From positions 1-20,874 of the forward strand of contig JAIXMF010000247.1 of NCBI GenBank assembly GCA_025201365.1: a stretch of 20,874 bases of DNA, in the 5' to 3' direction. Under the pieces are notes generated by a model. The model saw only the letters and a list, made by a program, of their open reading frames with translations. It searched no databases and was not told the DNA's origin. This document shows, piece after piece, positions 1-7,348 of this stretch (positions are counted from its first letter, which is position 1; each line of letters opens with the position of its first letter). The DNA comes from Syncephalis plumigaleata (Eukaryota; Zoopagomycota; Zoopagomycetes; Zoopagales; Piptocephalidaceae). The translations under genes were made by a program, and so were the position numbers.

Positions 1-2
1 GA

Positions 3-437
3 GTAGGAGGAAGCAATGGTAATGGTAGTAATGGTAGTGGATATACACCAAGACATAATTACAATCATACACATCATACAAATAATCATCATGATCGATA
101 TTATCCTACTACTACTACTACTACTACGACTACATCATCTTCATCACCTCCACATTATGGCATGTCATCTAGTAGTAGTAGTAATCATCATAGTAATCAT
201 CATCATCATCATCATAATAGTGGATATTCAACATCATCTTCTTATCGACAACCACCACCACCACCACTACCCTCATCTTCTTCTACTTCTACTTCACAAG
301 GTTATCACTCACAACATTACTACAATAATGATTATAGTAATGATATACGTGGTAATCCAGCAACAACAACAACACCGTCATCCTCATCATCAATCTACCG
401 ACGATCTCCATCTAACTCACCCATTACAAAGCGTTAA
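3..437 (+). CDS. C-terminal tail of a low-complexity Ser/His/Asn/Thr-rich protein (5' partial)
   Basis: Frame 3 is open from the left edge to a TAA at 435-437, giving the last 144 residues of a protein that starts outside the window. The tail begins VGGSNGNGSNGSGY. It continues through His/Asn-rich, poly-Thr, poly-Ser and HHSNHHHHHHNS stretches and a proline run, and ends SIYRRSPSNSPITKR. No folded domain is visible. The basic, Ser-Pro-containing end (RRSPSNSP) could be phosphorylated or drive condensate or RNA association, but that is inference. Trinucleotide repeats keep other frames open too. Frame 3 is preferred because its composition (polar tracts, Gly/Ser linkers, PPPPP) is typical of disordered tails, whereas the overlapping frame reads as poly-Ile/Leu/Val/His. 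AATAAA at 615-620 could be its poly(A) signal. Function unknown. Confidence 0.7.
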   Translation, partial: VGGSNGNGSNGSGYTPRHNYNHTHHTNNHHDRYYPTTTTTTTTTSSSSPPHYGMSSSSSSNHHSNHHHHHHNSGYSTSSSYRQPPPPPLPSSSSTSTSQGYHSQHYYNNDYSNDIRGNPATTTTPSSSSSIYRRSPSNSPITKR

Positions 438-685
438 CTAGCATCTTAATTGTTTGCTATTACGACTATTATTGACTCGTTATAACATACTATGTTTATT
501 GTGCTTGTTTTTTCTTTATTTTAAAATATATCATGCTTGTATTAGTAGTTTTTAATATATATATATACATCTAGATGAATCTAATGTTGTCATAGTTCGT
601 ATTAAATTGTATTTAATAAACTACAGTGTTTTTCCATCCAATTTGTCATCATTCCACACCTTTCTATCTCGTTTGTTTACACATC
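438..685. other. Intergenic: 3' end of the first gene and prefoldin promoter
   Basis: About 250 nt, AT-rich. It holds a short TA run near 556-567 and AATAAA at 615-620 in the + orientation, probably the 3'-end signal of the upstream gene. The pyrimidine-rich stretch just before the ATG at 686 fits a fungal-type core promoter or 5' UTR. No reading frame or repeat of note was seen. Confidence 0.45.
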
Positions 686-1382
686 ATGTCACTTCAAGCA
701 CAACTGGAAGCTGCCTCTACGGCATTTCAAAAGTTACAACAAGGTGTGTACGTGTATATGATTGTTAATACTAGATTAGATCCACTATTGTTATAACTAA
801 CTAACTAATAAACGAGTATAGATCTGTCTAAAGCGGTCAGTTCGCGTCAACAGCTTGGTTCACAATTATCAGAAAATGAAATTGTACAAAAGGTAATATA
901 TATAGACGAGAGATGAGATTACTCGTCTAGTTGTTTATGAATAGATAGAAACAAAGCTAACTACGTGTATATGTATGTCATCTATGTAGGAATTCGGTTT
1001 ATTGAAACCAGATGCAGCTATTTACAAGTTGATTGGACCGGTGTTATTGCCGCAAGAACGTCAAGAAGCGGTGCATAATGTTGATAAACGTATCGAATAC
1101 ATTAGAACGGAAATGTAAGTGGAGAACAAGTGCTATAGCCTACGTAAAAGATTAATGTACCTTTATTACTATGATACTTAGTGATCGTACAGAGGCGCAT
1201 ATTAAAGAGTTGCAAGAGAAGCAGGATAAAAAGAAGGAGGAAGTAAGTAGGATGCACTAAATAGATGATACGCTTTGAATGATAGAGACATTATACTAAT
1301 ACATGATGATGATAATGATTAGATTATCAAGTTACAAACGGCCTATCAAGCTGAAATGGCCAAACAAACGACATCCAGTTAA
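686..1382 (+). CDS. PFDN6: Prefoldin subunit 6
   Basis: Beta-type subunit of the cytosolic hexameric prefoldin chaperone, which hands nascent actin and tubulin to the CCT/TRiC chaperonin. Five exons: 686-743, 822-892, 990-1114, 1182-1242, 1323-1382. All introns are GT-AG (67-97 nt) and phases are consistent, giving 124 residues; the family is usually about 125-130. The N-terminal helix starts MSLQAQLEAASTAFQKLQQ. The hallmark turn E-F-G-L-L-K-P-D-A-A-I-Y-K-L-I-G-P-V-L matches the conserved 'LLKPgaxVYKLIGPVLV' segment between the two coiled-coil helices. The C-terminal helix (IEYIRTEIDRTEAHIKEL...) ends in a polar tail. The ATG is the first in frame after the upstream stops. AATAAA at 1427-1432 is a plausible poly(A) signal. 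NAA20 starts 209 nt downstream on the same strand. Confidence 0.96.
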
Positions 1383-1591
1383 TCGCTTAAGCTATTATTA
1401 TTATTATTATCATTAGTATTAGTAAAAATAAATACTTGATAGTGGATGTCATTTGGAAGAGATTGATGGTTAAAGACGTGTGGATGCATTTATGTGTGCG
1501 TATGAAGTTGCGTGTATTTTTTACGTGAACAACAATACTTTCTCTTTTTCCTTCTGTTATTGTTATTGTTATTAGTATATCAGTAGTTATA

Positions 1592-2483
1592 ATGACGACT
1601 GTTAGGCGTTTTCGTGCAACTGATTTGTTTAAATTCAATAATGTGTACGTAATTACTAGTTACTCGCGTATAATAGACAAGAAGTTAACTTTATATATAT
1701 ATATAATATATTCATCAAGGAATCTTGATTATTATACAGAAACGGTAAATAGCGTGTCTATTCGATAGTAGTACGCAATAAAATACTAATTACTAGCTGG
1801 TTAGTATAATATTTCTTTCTACTTACAGTATATGGCAAGATGGCCAAACTTATTTTATACAGCTGAAGCACCGAATGGCACGATTGAAGGATATAGTACG
1901 TGTATTATTTGACAATAATACTGCCAGTCATAATAATAATAGGTTATCCTCAATGAACAGTTATGGGTAAAGCAGAGGGACGCGGTAAAGAATGGCACGG
2001 ACATGTTACGGCGGTGACGGTAGCTCCGGAATATCGACGTGTAGGACTGGCAGCTAGATTAATGAATATACTGGAGGATATCTCGGAGAATGTGTAAGTA
2101 TTGCACGCACGCATACGATATGAGCAATACAATGGATAACTAATGGATACTATCCTCTGTTAGATACGATGGTTATTTCGTCGATCTATTCGTTAGAGTG
2201 TCTAATACGGCCGCGATTAAAATGTACGAAAAGTTTGGTTATATCGTCTATAGACGAGTACTCAAATACTACAGTGGAGTGGATTGTCCTGATGAGGATG
2301 CATTTGGTATGTCTAATGCGAGATAATACAGATAGAGTAGACGACAATACGTGTGCTAATTATTTTTCTTGCTCTCTCTTCATTCTATTAGATATGCGGA
2401 AAGCACTTAAACGAGATGTCAATAAGGAAACCGTTATACCACTTGATCATCCAGTATATCCTGAGGATTGCGTCTTTTATTAG
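1592..2483 (+). CDS. NAA20: N-alpha-acetyltransferase 20, NatB catalytic subunit
   Basis: Catalytic GNAT subunit of the ribosome-associated NatB complex (partner NAA25). It acetylates N-termini starting Met-Asp, Met-Glu, Met-Asn or Met-Gln. Six exons: 1592-1644, 1720-1744, 1805-1895, 1961-2093, 2164-2306, 2392-2483. They translate to 178 residues, the same length as the human protein. Visible blocks are MTTVRRFRATDLFKFNNVNL, YNISFYLQYMARWP (alpha1-alpha2 substrate-binding segment), GYIMGKAEG, EWHGHVTAVTVAPEYRR, the acetyl-CoA loop RRVGLAAR, GYFVDLFVRVSNTAAIKMY, and the C-terminal DMRKALKRDVNKE...HPVYPED. Exon 3 is placed at 1805 rather than 1829 because only the longer exon encodes the conserved YNISFYLQ; both acceptors keep frame (see findings). 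AATAAA at 2557-2562 is a likely poly(A) signal. Nothing suggests inactivity. Confidence 0.97.
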
Positions 2484-2856
2484 TAGTTGTTGAGCATGAT
2501 CAATGAATGAAATGATCTGGATTACGATAAATAACATTGGTATGAATTGTTAGTTGAATAAAATGAAATCATCATGTTGACCTATTATTCTATGTATAAT
2601 GCTAAAGTGCTATCATGTTTACTTATTCTATTTCGTACTAGATGATAATGAGTTGATATGTTTTATTTAGAATGCTAATAAAATAACATATTTATAAGCA
2701 TACGATGTTCAACGTATAATACTAAGATACTGTATACGCAGTCATATAATGAACACGATCAATAGTGACTATAAGGTGAATGTACTATAGAGAGAGCGTT
2801 AATTGCATACACAGACACCAATATTATACATTGAATACAGCAACAACAATAATAAT

Positions 2857-2925
2857 GCTAATGAATGCGCAAGATTATTTATCAATAAGAACAATAGTTA
2901 ATGACTAACAGTGTTAATCGGTTGG
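2857..2925 (+). repeat. Diverged intergenic repeat, copy A
   Basis: Sixty-nine bases that align without gaps to 4080-4148 at about 75% identity by eye (17 or so mismatches). They also align to the reverse complement of about 3842-3892, at about 68% over 50 bases. The most conserved part is the GTTAAtcGgTTGG end. Function is unknown; it could be a remnant of a small mobile element or a duplicated promoter segment. Confidence 0.6.
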
Positions 2926-3183
2926 AAGACCCTCTATAGACTGATACATCCAAGCAACATTGCTAGTAATTTTACCACTTTTGTTAATGCAAAGTATCCT
3001 ACATAGAGCAATAATAAAGCATCTTCCATCTCTACATTCTGAAATGTGAGCTTTTACAGGCAATTGTACTACCATAACTATGCTTGCCATCCATTTTGCA
3101 CCAATGCCATTGCGTATAACACAGCAATGGTATTCTGACGAGCATGAACCGGATTATTACAGATATCTTGCAGGTATCGCAGG

Positions 3184-3191
3184 TATAAATA
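3184..3191 (+). promoter_or_regulatory. TATA box of the secreted Cys-rich gene
   Basis: TATAAATA lies about 130 nt upstream of the ATG at 3322, with no competing gene between. A start site about 30 nt downstream would leave a 5' UTR near 100 nt. Core promoter role is inferred from position only. Confidence 0.4.
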
Positions 3192-3321
3192 CACGTATGC
3201 TATCATGCTTGTTGAATGATCATCCCATACATTCATCGCTTCTTATTCCTACTTGTGCCTGCTTCAACTATTCATTAGTGCATTCATCAACTCAACACCT
3301 ACCAAGTAACATCATTTCAAC

Positions 3322-3636
3322 ATGCGTTCCATCAGTCTAATTGTTGTCGGTATATTAGCATATGTGGCAACCGCTAATCCAATCGATGAGCCGCAATCGG
3401 AGCCGCCTATGTGTCCTGCGATTGCGTCTATGTGCCCCTGTAGTGGCGATGATCGATGCTATCTTCGCACGGATCCATGCCCGGTAATCTACTGTGAACC
3501 AAAGGCGTTCAATCCTCAATGCGTCAATCCAAAGTGCAAATCAGAGTGCGATGAAAGACATATTTGCATCTACGAGCGCAATGCAACAACAAAAGATTGT
3601 GGCGAGCCCATCTGCTTCCTAAACGCTAATAATTAG
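3322..3636 (+). CDS. Small secreted cysteine-rich protein (12 Cys)
   Basis: Single-exon 104-residue protein of unknown function. Residues 1 to about 18 (MRSISLIVVGILAYVATA) form a clear signal peptide. The mature part of about 86 residues carries 12 cysteines, an even number compatible with six disulfides. They are grouped as MC-PAIAS-MCPC, RCYLRTDPCPVIYC, QCVNPKC, C and a C-terminal pair in KDCGEPIC. One N-glycosylation sequon (NAT) lies near residue 86. There is no transmembrane segment, GPI-like tail or recognisable enzymatic motif. A predicted TATA box at 3184-3191 and AATAAA at 3752-3757 frame the transcription unit. The architecture resembles effector-type or protease-inhibitor-like secreted proteins of fungi, but I recognise no family; a structural cell-surface or inhibitor role is equally possible. 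The ATG is chosen because the signal peptide follows it directly. Confidence 0.75.
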   Translation: MRSISLIVVGILAYVATANPIDEPQSEPPMCPAIASMCPCSGDDRCYLRTDPCPVIYCEPKAFNPQCVNPKCKSECDERHICIYERNATTKDCGEPICFLNANN

Positions 3637-3841
3637 ATGTAACTGGCAATTATACAGTAGAGCTCTTTCTTGTTCTATTCATCAGTATATACTGTACAGA
3701 CAACATATTCAATCCTGATCTTTATTGCGGATTACATTATAATAACCAACTAATAAACTAATTTCATTTCATTTATATTCATTGGTGCAAGATCCTTTCT
3801 CTTTTCTTTTGCTATAGCTAGTTTGTCTGATATTACGGTGC

Positions 3842-3900
3842 TTTCCAACCAGTTAGCATTGCTAGACTTCGAGCTTTACTTTTATTAATAAATACTTTGC
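3842..3900 (-). repeat. Diverged intergenic repeat, inverted copy
   Basis: Read on the minus strand, this stretch runs TTTATTAATAAAA ... GCAATGCTAACTGGTTGGAA. It aligns to copy A (about 34 of 50 bases) and to the end of copy B (CAATGTTAACTGATTGGA, 16 of 18). The inverted orientation next to two direct copies argues against simple tandem duplication. Confidence 0.5.
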
Positions 3901-4079
3901 ATAGTAGTTACCATTATTAACTAAATCATAATGCAATGGCCATTTCCTTGGTCGTTAGATGTGCCACTTCCATTATCGAATGACTAACAAGCAGCAGTAA
4001 TCGCTGACATTGCACAAAGCAGGTGCTTCATTACAAAATTCTACTCATTTATTAATAAAAGGTTTATTTAAGTAATAGT

Positions 4080-4148
4080 GCAAATGAATGGGCAAATTCA
4101 TTTCTCAGCAAGAACAAAAGTTAAAGGCCAACAATGTTAACTGATTGG
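4080..4148 (+). repeat. Diverged intergenic repeat, copy B
   Basis: Gap-free match of 69 bases to 2857-2925 (about 75% identity). It lies immediately upstream of the hydratase gene, so it may form part of that promoter. There is no coding potential shared between copies: the frame open here is not open in copy A. Confidence 0.6.
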
Positions 4149-4228
4149 ATACACGTCATACTAGTGCACTTGCTTATTTCTTCAACTATTTGACTACTTG
4201 CTTTTATTTGCGTCTAGTCGTCGACACT

Positions 4229-5137
4229 ATGACTACTACCACATACCACGATATTATCTATACGGTTGCCAACGGCATTGCAACAGTGGTGCTTAACCGT
4301 CCCAAGCGTGGCAATGCTATTACACCTCGAATGCGTGATGAACTAATAGTAGCCTTTAAACAGATTGCAACCGACTCCACTGTTCGCGCAGCAGTCCTTA
4401 CCGGAGCAGGTCCATATTTCTGCACCGGTATGGACTTGGCACAAACGAGCGATATGGCGGATGACGCGGGACCAGCCAAAGACCCAGTGGTAAGTGCGAT
4501 ACAAATGTTTGACGCGATACGCCACTGTTCAAAGCCGGTAGTTGCGCGTATTCAAGGGCCAGCACTTGGTGGCGGGGTAGGTCTCGTGTTCTGCACGGAT
4601 ATTCGCGTGGCTGTGGCGACCACCAAGTCAGTCGATAAACAGCAAAATCGTCGTTCGAAAGATGTTTACTTTCGCTTATCGGAAGTCGAACGCGGTCTAG
4701 TGCCGGCAGTCATTGCTCGATACATTGTACCCGATCTAGGACCGGTACGTGCACGACAACTGATGATGACGGCATTACCGGTGACGGCAGTCGAGGCAGC
4801 GCGCGAGTGGCCTGGATTTCTTACAAGTGTGGTCGATGACATTGCTAGTCTAGACGCCGCTATAGCTGACTTTACAAATGCATTGCGTAACAATGCTCCA
4901 CTGGCCATGGCGGATGCTAAACGACTCGTGGCTGCATTAGGAGATGGCGATGCAGCAGTTCAAGGGACATCGAGTGAATCCAGTGATGATGATAAGGCGG
5001 TGGGTGTGGTTAAACAGGTGTTCACACGTATGCTCGCTTCAGAGGAGGCCGCCTATGGTATTGGAGAATTTCTGGCCAAAAGACGACCGAACTGGGATGA
5101 ATACATAGCCACAACGCAGGCAAAGAGCAAACTATAA
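4229..5137 (+). CDS. Peroxisomal enoyl-CoA hydratase/isomerase family protein (PTS1, intronless)
   Basis: Crotonase-fold enzyme of 302 residues acting on enoyl-CoA thioesters, probably in peroxisomes because it ends ...AKSKL, a perfect PTS1. Oxyanion-hole segments are visible at residues 62-70 (PYFCTGMDL) and 110-118 (GPALGGGVG). Of the two classical catalytic glutamates, the E164 equivalent is present (Glu152 in FRLSEVERGLVPA), but the E144 position is Gly118. That pattern points to an isomerase or methylglutaconyl-type hydratase rather than a textbook crotonase. Two insertions stand out: a basic stretch at about 132-145 and an acidic Ser/Asp run at about 247-257. The frame is open further upstream to a TTG at 4145, but the ATG at 4229 starts right at the fold. 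It has no intron, unlike most neighbours, and looks more GC-rich; transfer or retro-origin is possible. AATAAA is at 5245-5250. Confidence 0.9.
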   Translation: MTTTTYHDIIYTVANGIATVVLNRPKRGNAITPRMRDELIVAFKQIATDSTVRAAVLTGAGPYFCTGMDLAQTSDMADDAGPAKDPVVSAIQMFDAIRHCSKPVVARIQGPALGGGVGLVFCTDIRVAVATTKSVDKQQNRRSKDVYFRLSEVERGLVPAVIARYIVPDLGPVRARQLMMTALPVTAVEAAREWPGFLTSVVDDIASLDAAIADFTNALRNNAPLAMADAKRLVAALGDGDAAVQGTSSESSDDDKAVGVVKQVFTRMLASEEAAYGIGEFLAKRRPNWDEYIATTQAKSKL

Positions 5138-5670
5138 TAGTGCGTAAAGCTGATATAATAGATTGCCAACTAGTATGGGCGATGCCCAGTACATAGCTAT
5201 TGATATCGCGTATGCTTACTACGAAGACTATTACTACCGACATTAATAAAGTAATACGTACTAGTCTGCATTACTGAATACTGAAATGCTACACACTTGA
5301 TCCATAATAAACAATCGTAATTTATTGGCTCTATATTTTATTATAATTTGAATTGTTATAAAGAAGGATATTAGTGTGTAGTCAATATCATTGACATTTG
5401 AGTATTCTAATTGTAATATTGTTTATCATTTATTTAAGCACGTGTAGTATCTCCAGGATAGGCAGTTGCAACATATTTACTGATACTTGTTTACTGTAAT
5501 ACTCGTGACAAGCGCATGATGAGCCGTTTTCTTTCTTTTTTACCATAACTATGAAGGTATATACGTTTTCAGTTTCAAGTTCTAGTTACCGTTTTGTCCA
5601 CTATAAATTGTCTACTTTATCAGATGTAATTTGAGTCTCATCCTTCCATATCACGATTTATTGCATCAAT
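5138..5670. other. 533-nt intergenic region, hydratase 3' flank and pseudokinase promoter
   Basis: No gene seen. It contains a short perfect hairpin (TGGGC-GAT-GCCCA) near 5176-5188, AATAAA at 5245-5250 serving the hydratase, a long AT-rich stretch, and TATAAATT at 5602-5609, about 65 nt before the next ATG. No further copy of the upstream repeat was recognised. Confidence 0.45.
5602..5609 (+). promoter_or_regulatory. TATA box of the pseudokinase gene
   Basis: TATAAATT lies 62-69 nt upstream of the ATG at 5671 and is followed by a pyrimidine-containing leader. Spacing suits a short 5' UTR. Assignment rests on position only. Confidence 0.4.
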
Positions 5671-7061
5671 ATGAATTTTTTCGTTTTATACATCTACACA
5701 ATCATCACTTTATACCGATGCGTAGTAAATGGAACTACAACGAACGATGATAATATCGCATCAAGTGCATCAATGATATCGTCATGGTGGTTAAACAGTA
5801 ACAACATCAATAATAATGACAATGGCGATCATCCTCCATCATTTGCGAGCGAGGAAGGAACAATGACGTGGCTTTGGTCGACTAGTTCAGCGGTTGCCGG
5901 TGTCGATTTACCGGAATATGCTCCCAATGGCTTACCACTAAAAGACTCGGGAATGTATGGCGCCTACAATCAGAATGGTTTGACGATATCTGACTGGTTG
6001 TACCATACCGCGGATACATCGGTGGGCTTTGCTATCTACAAGAATACGGCTGGCCTATTGAAATGTACGAAAGACCGCCAGGCAATAAGAAGAGAGCTTA
6101 GTATACTAGCGGTAAGTAGTGTCAAACAATGTTATTGACAATTTGTTAATTTATTTGTATAAAGAAAGTTGAAGCCGCTCCAACATCAAGTAATAGCTTA
6201 TTGATGCATGGTATTACTCGAGTGGCACGACATATGCATACTTTCTTCGTCAACGATCTAACGTGTATCATCACTTCGCATCTGAGTAAAATACGATTTA
6301 GTCAGTATACGGCAAAGTTGGATGACGAAGAAAAGCAGGAATTGATGCCAATACTCTATCGACAACTAATTCAAGGTAGGTGAACAATTGCATCGCGACA
6401 CTAGTCATTCTAATAATATTGCTTTAGCGGTAGCCTATTTACATCATGCCGGTATTGCTCATAACAGCATTAATCCTATGAGTAAGTGACATGATTTGTT
6501 CTGCATTCTTATCACTTAGTGTAATGTAATGTAATATATCTAGACATTGTGGTGAAGGAGGAAGTTATCGGCCAGCCCGAGTTGATGCTAATCAATTATA
6601 CGAATGCCGTTTTCATTCGTACTTTTGAACAACGCACTCGCTCCATTCAGGTACAAGTACCAACCTACTTGAACTTTGGTTATGATTCACCGGAATCAAG
6701 TGTATATAACGCGGTCAATCTGCTGAAGCATGATGCATGGGCAATTGGTATGACGATCTATGTTGGCTTTATAGGATTGCCGGTATATGGATTTACCCAG
6801 CATGGACGTAGGGTTAAAACACTCTCCAATATAGAGTATCGCAATCTACTAGGCAATGTTTATCGTAAGTATCAAAGCAACGATGAACCAATTAAGCTGG
6901 ATGTTGCTGCACAACTATACTTTCGATCGCTCGAACCGGAAGCCATTCGACTATTAACGGTCAACCCAACTTATCGACCTACTCCATTGGATATACTACT
7001 TCCACCGCCACCCTATAAAGGTCCTCATGAGCCACTTGTTACGCCTATTCAAAATCATTAA
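5671..7061 (+). CDS. Predicted secreted protein-kinase-like pseudokinase
   Basis: Four exons (5671-6111, 6165-6375, 6428-6481, 6544-7061) give 407 residues. Residues 1 to about 21 (MNFFVLYIYTIITLYRCVVNG) look like a signal peptide, followed by an Asn/Ser-rich linker. The rest reads as a divergent protein-kinase fold. Lys131 (GLLKCTKD) fits the VAIK lysine and Glu142 the alphaC glutamate. AVAYLHHAGIAHNSINPMNI fits the catalytic loop, with HRD changed to H-N-S and the loop lysine to Asn. LINYTNA replaces DFG with N-Y-T. SPE matches APE, and HDAWAIGMTIYVGFIGLPVY matches the alphaF segment (DxWxxG). Loss of both catalytic aspartates predicts no phosphotransfer; a binding or scaffolding role in the secretory pathway or outside the cell is inferred. 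No transmembrane helix was seen beyond the signal. Family membership rests on motif order, not a search. Confidence 0.82.
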
Positions 7062-7348
7062 TGAAGCTAATTGTCACATTCTTTATTATTGTTATTACTA
7101 CTAGTAGATAAGAGCAATGTTTATACATCATTAAACCATAGCACATGCTAATACTTTCTATGAACTGGATGATTGATCGAATAAATCAACTATAGTAGCA
7201 ATTGAGACATCAAGCTATACAAACTGATGAATGCTTCTCAATGCATAATGGGCGTTGATCTGCAATACATGTATGACATTTAGCAATCTTCTTTGCCTTT
7301 GTATTCCTAAAACGAGCATCCATACTGTCTTTCTTATTCCACTCCACT
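7062..7348. other. Intergenic between pseudokinase and F-box gene
   Basis: About 287 nt of AT-rich sequence without an open frame. It ends in a pyrimidine-rich leader (TCTTTCTTATTCC) just before the ATG at 7349. No canonical AATAAA was found close behind the pseudokinase stop, and no TATA box was seen. Confidence 0.4.

Larger units (their letters stand above)
2484..3321. other. 838-nt intergenic region upstream of the secreted protein gene
   Basis: No convincing gene. It contains the NAA20 3' UTR with AATAAA at 2557-2562, AT-rich unique sequence, one copy of a diverged repeat at 2857-2925, and a TATAAATA box at 3184-3191, about 130 nt before the ATG at 3322. An open frame at 3080-3340 overlaps the next gene and has no recognisable features (rejected). 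Confidence 0.5.
3637..4228. other. 592-nt intergenic region with two repeat copies
   Basis: No gene seen. It holds the 3' flank of the secreted gene (AATAAA at 3752-3757), an inverted copy of the local repeat at about 3842-3900, and a direct copy at 4080-4148 that ends 80 nt before the hydratase ATG. AT-rich tracts such as TTTATTAATAAAA occur next to two of the copies. Confidence 0.5.

Noticed and set aside
16-441. 141-codon open frame rich in Ile/Leu/Val/His
   Set aside because: It is the frame-shifted reading of trinucleotide repeats; frame 3 has a more plausible disordered composition.
3080-3340. Open frame of 86 codons upstream of and overlapping the secreted protein gene
   Set aside because: No signal, domain or composition bias, and it overlaps the start of a much better supported gene in another frame; the TATA box lies inside it.
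4145-4228. Upstream in-frame extension of the hydratase beginning at TTG
   Set aside because: Non-ATG start, overlaps the intergenic repeat copy, and the crotonase fold begins right after the ATG at 4229.
4490-4495. GTAAGT inside the hydratase as a splice donor
   Set aside because: The sequence on both sides is continuous conserved crotonase coding sequence, with no need for an intron.
5176-5188. Perfect 5-bp-stem hairpin downstream of the hydratase
   Set aside because: Too short to call a structured RNA or terminator in a eukaryote; expected by chance at this length.
5022-5243. Minus-strand open frame at the hydratase 3' end
   Set aside because: Shadow of the coding strand plus 3' UTR; no recognisable protein.
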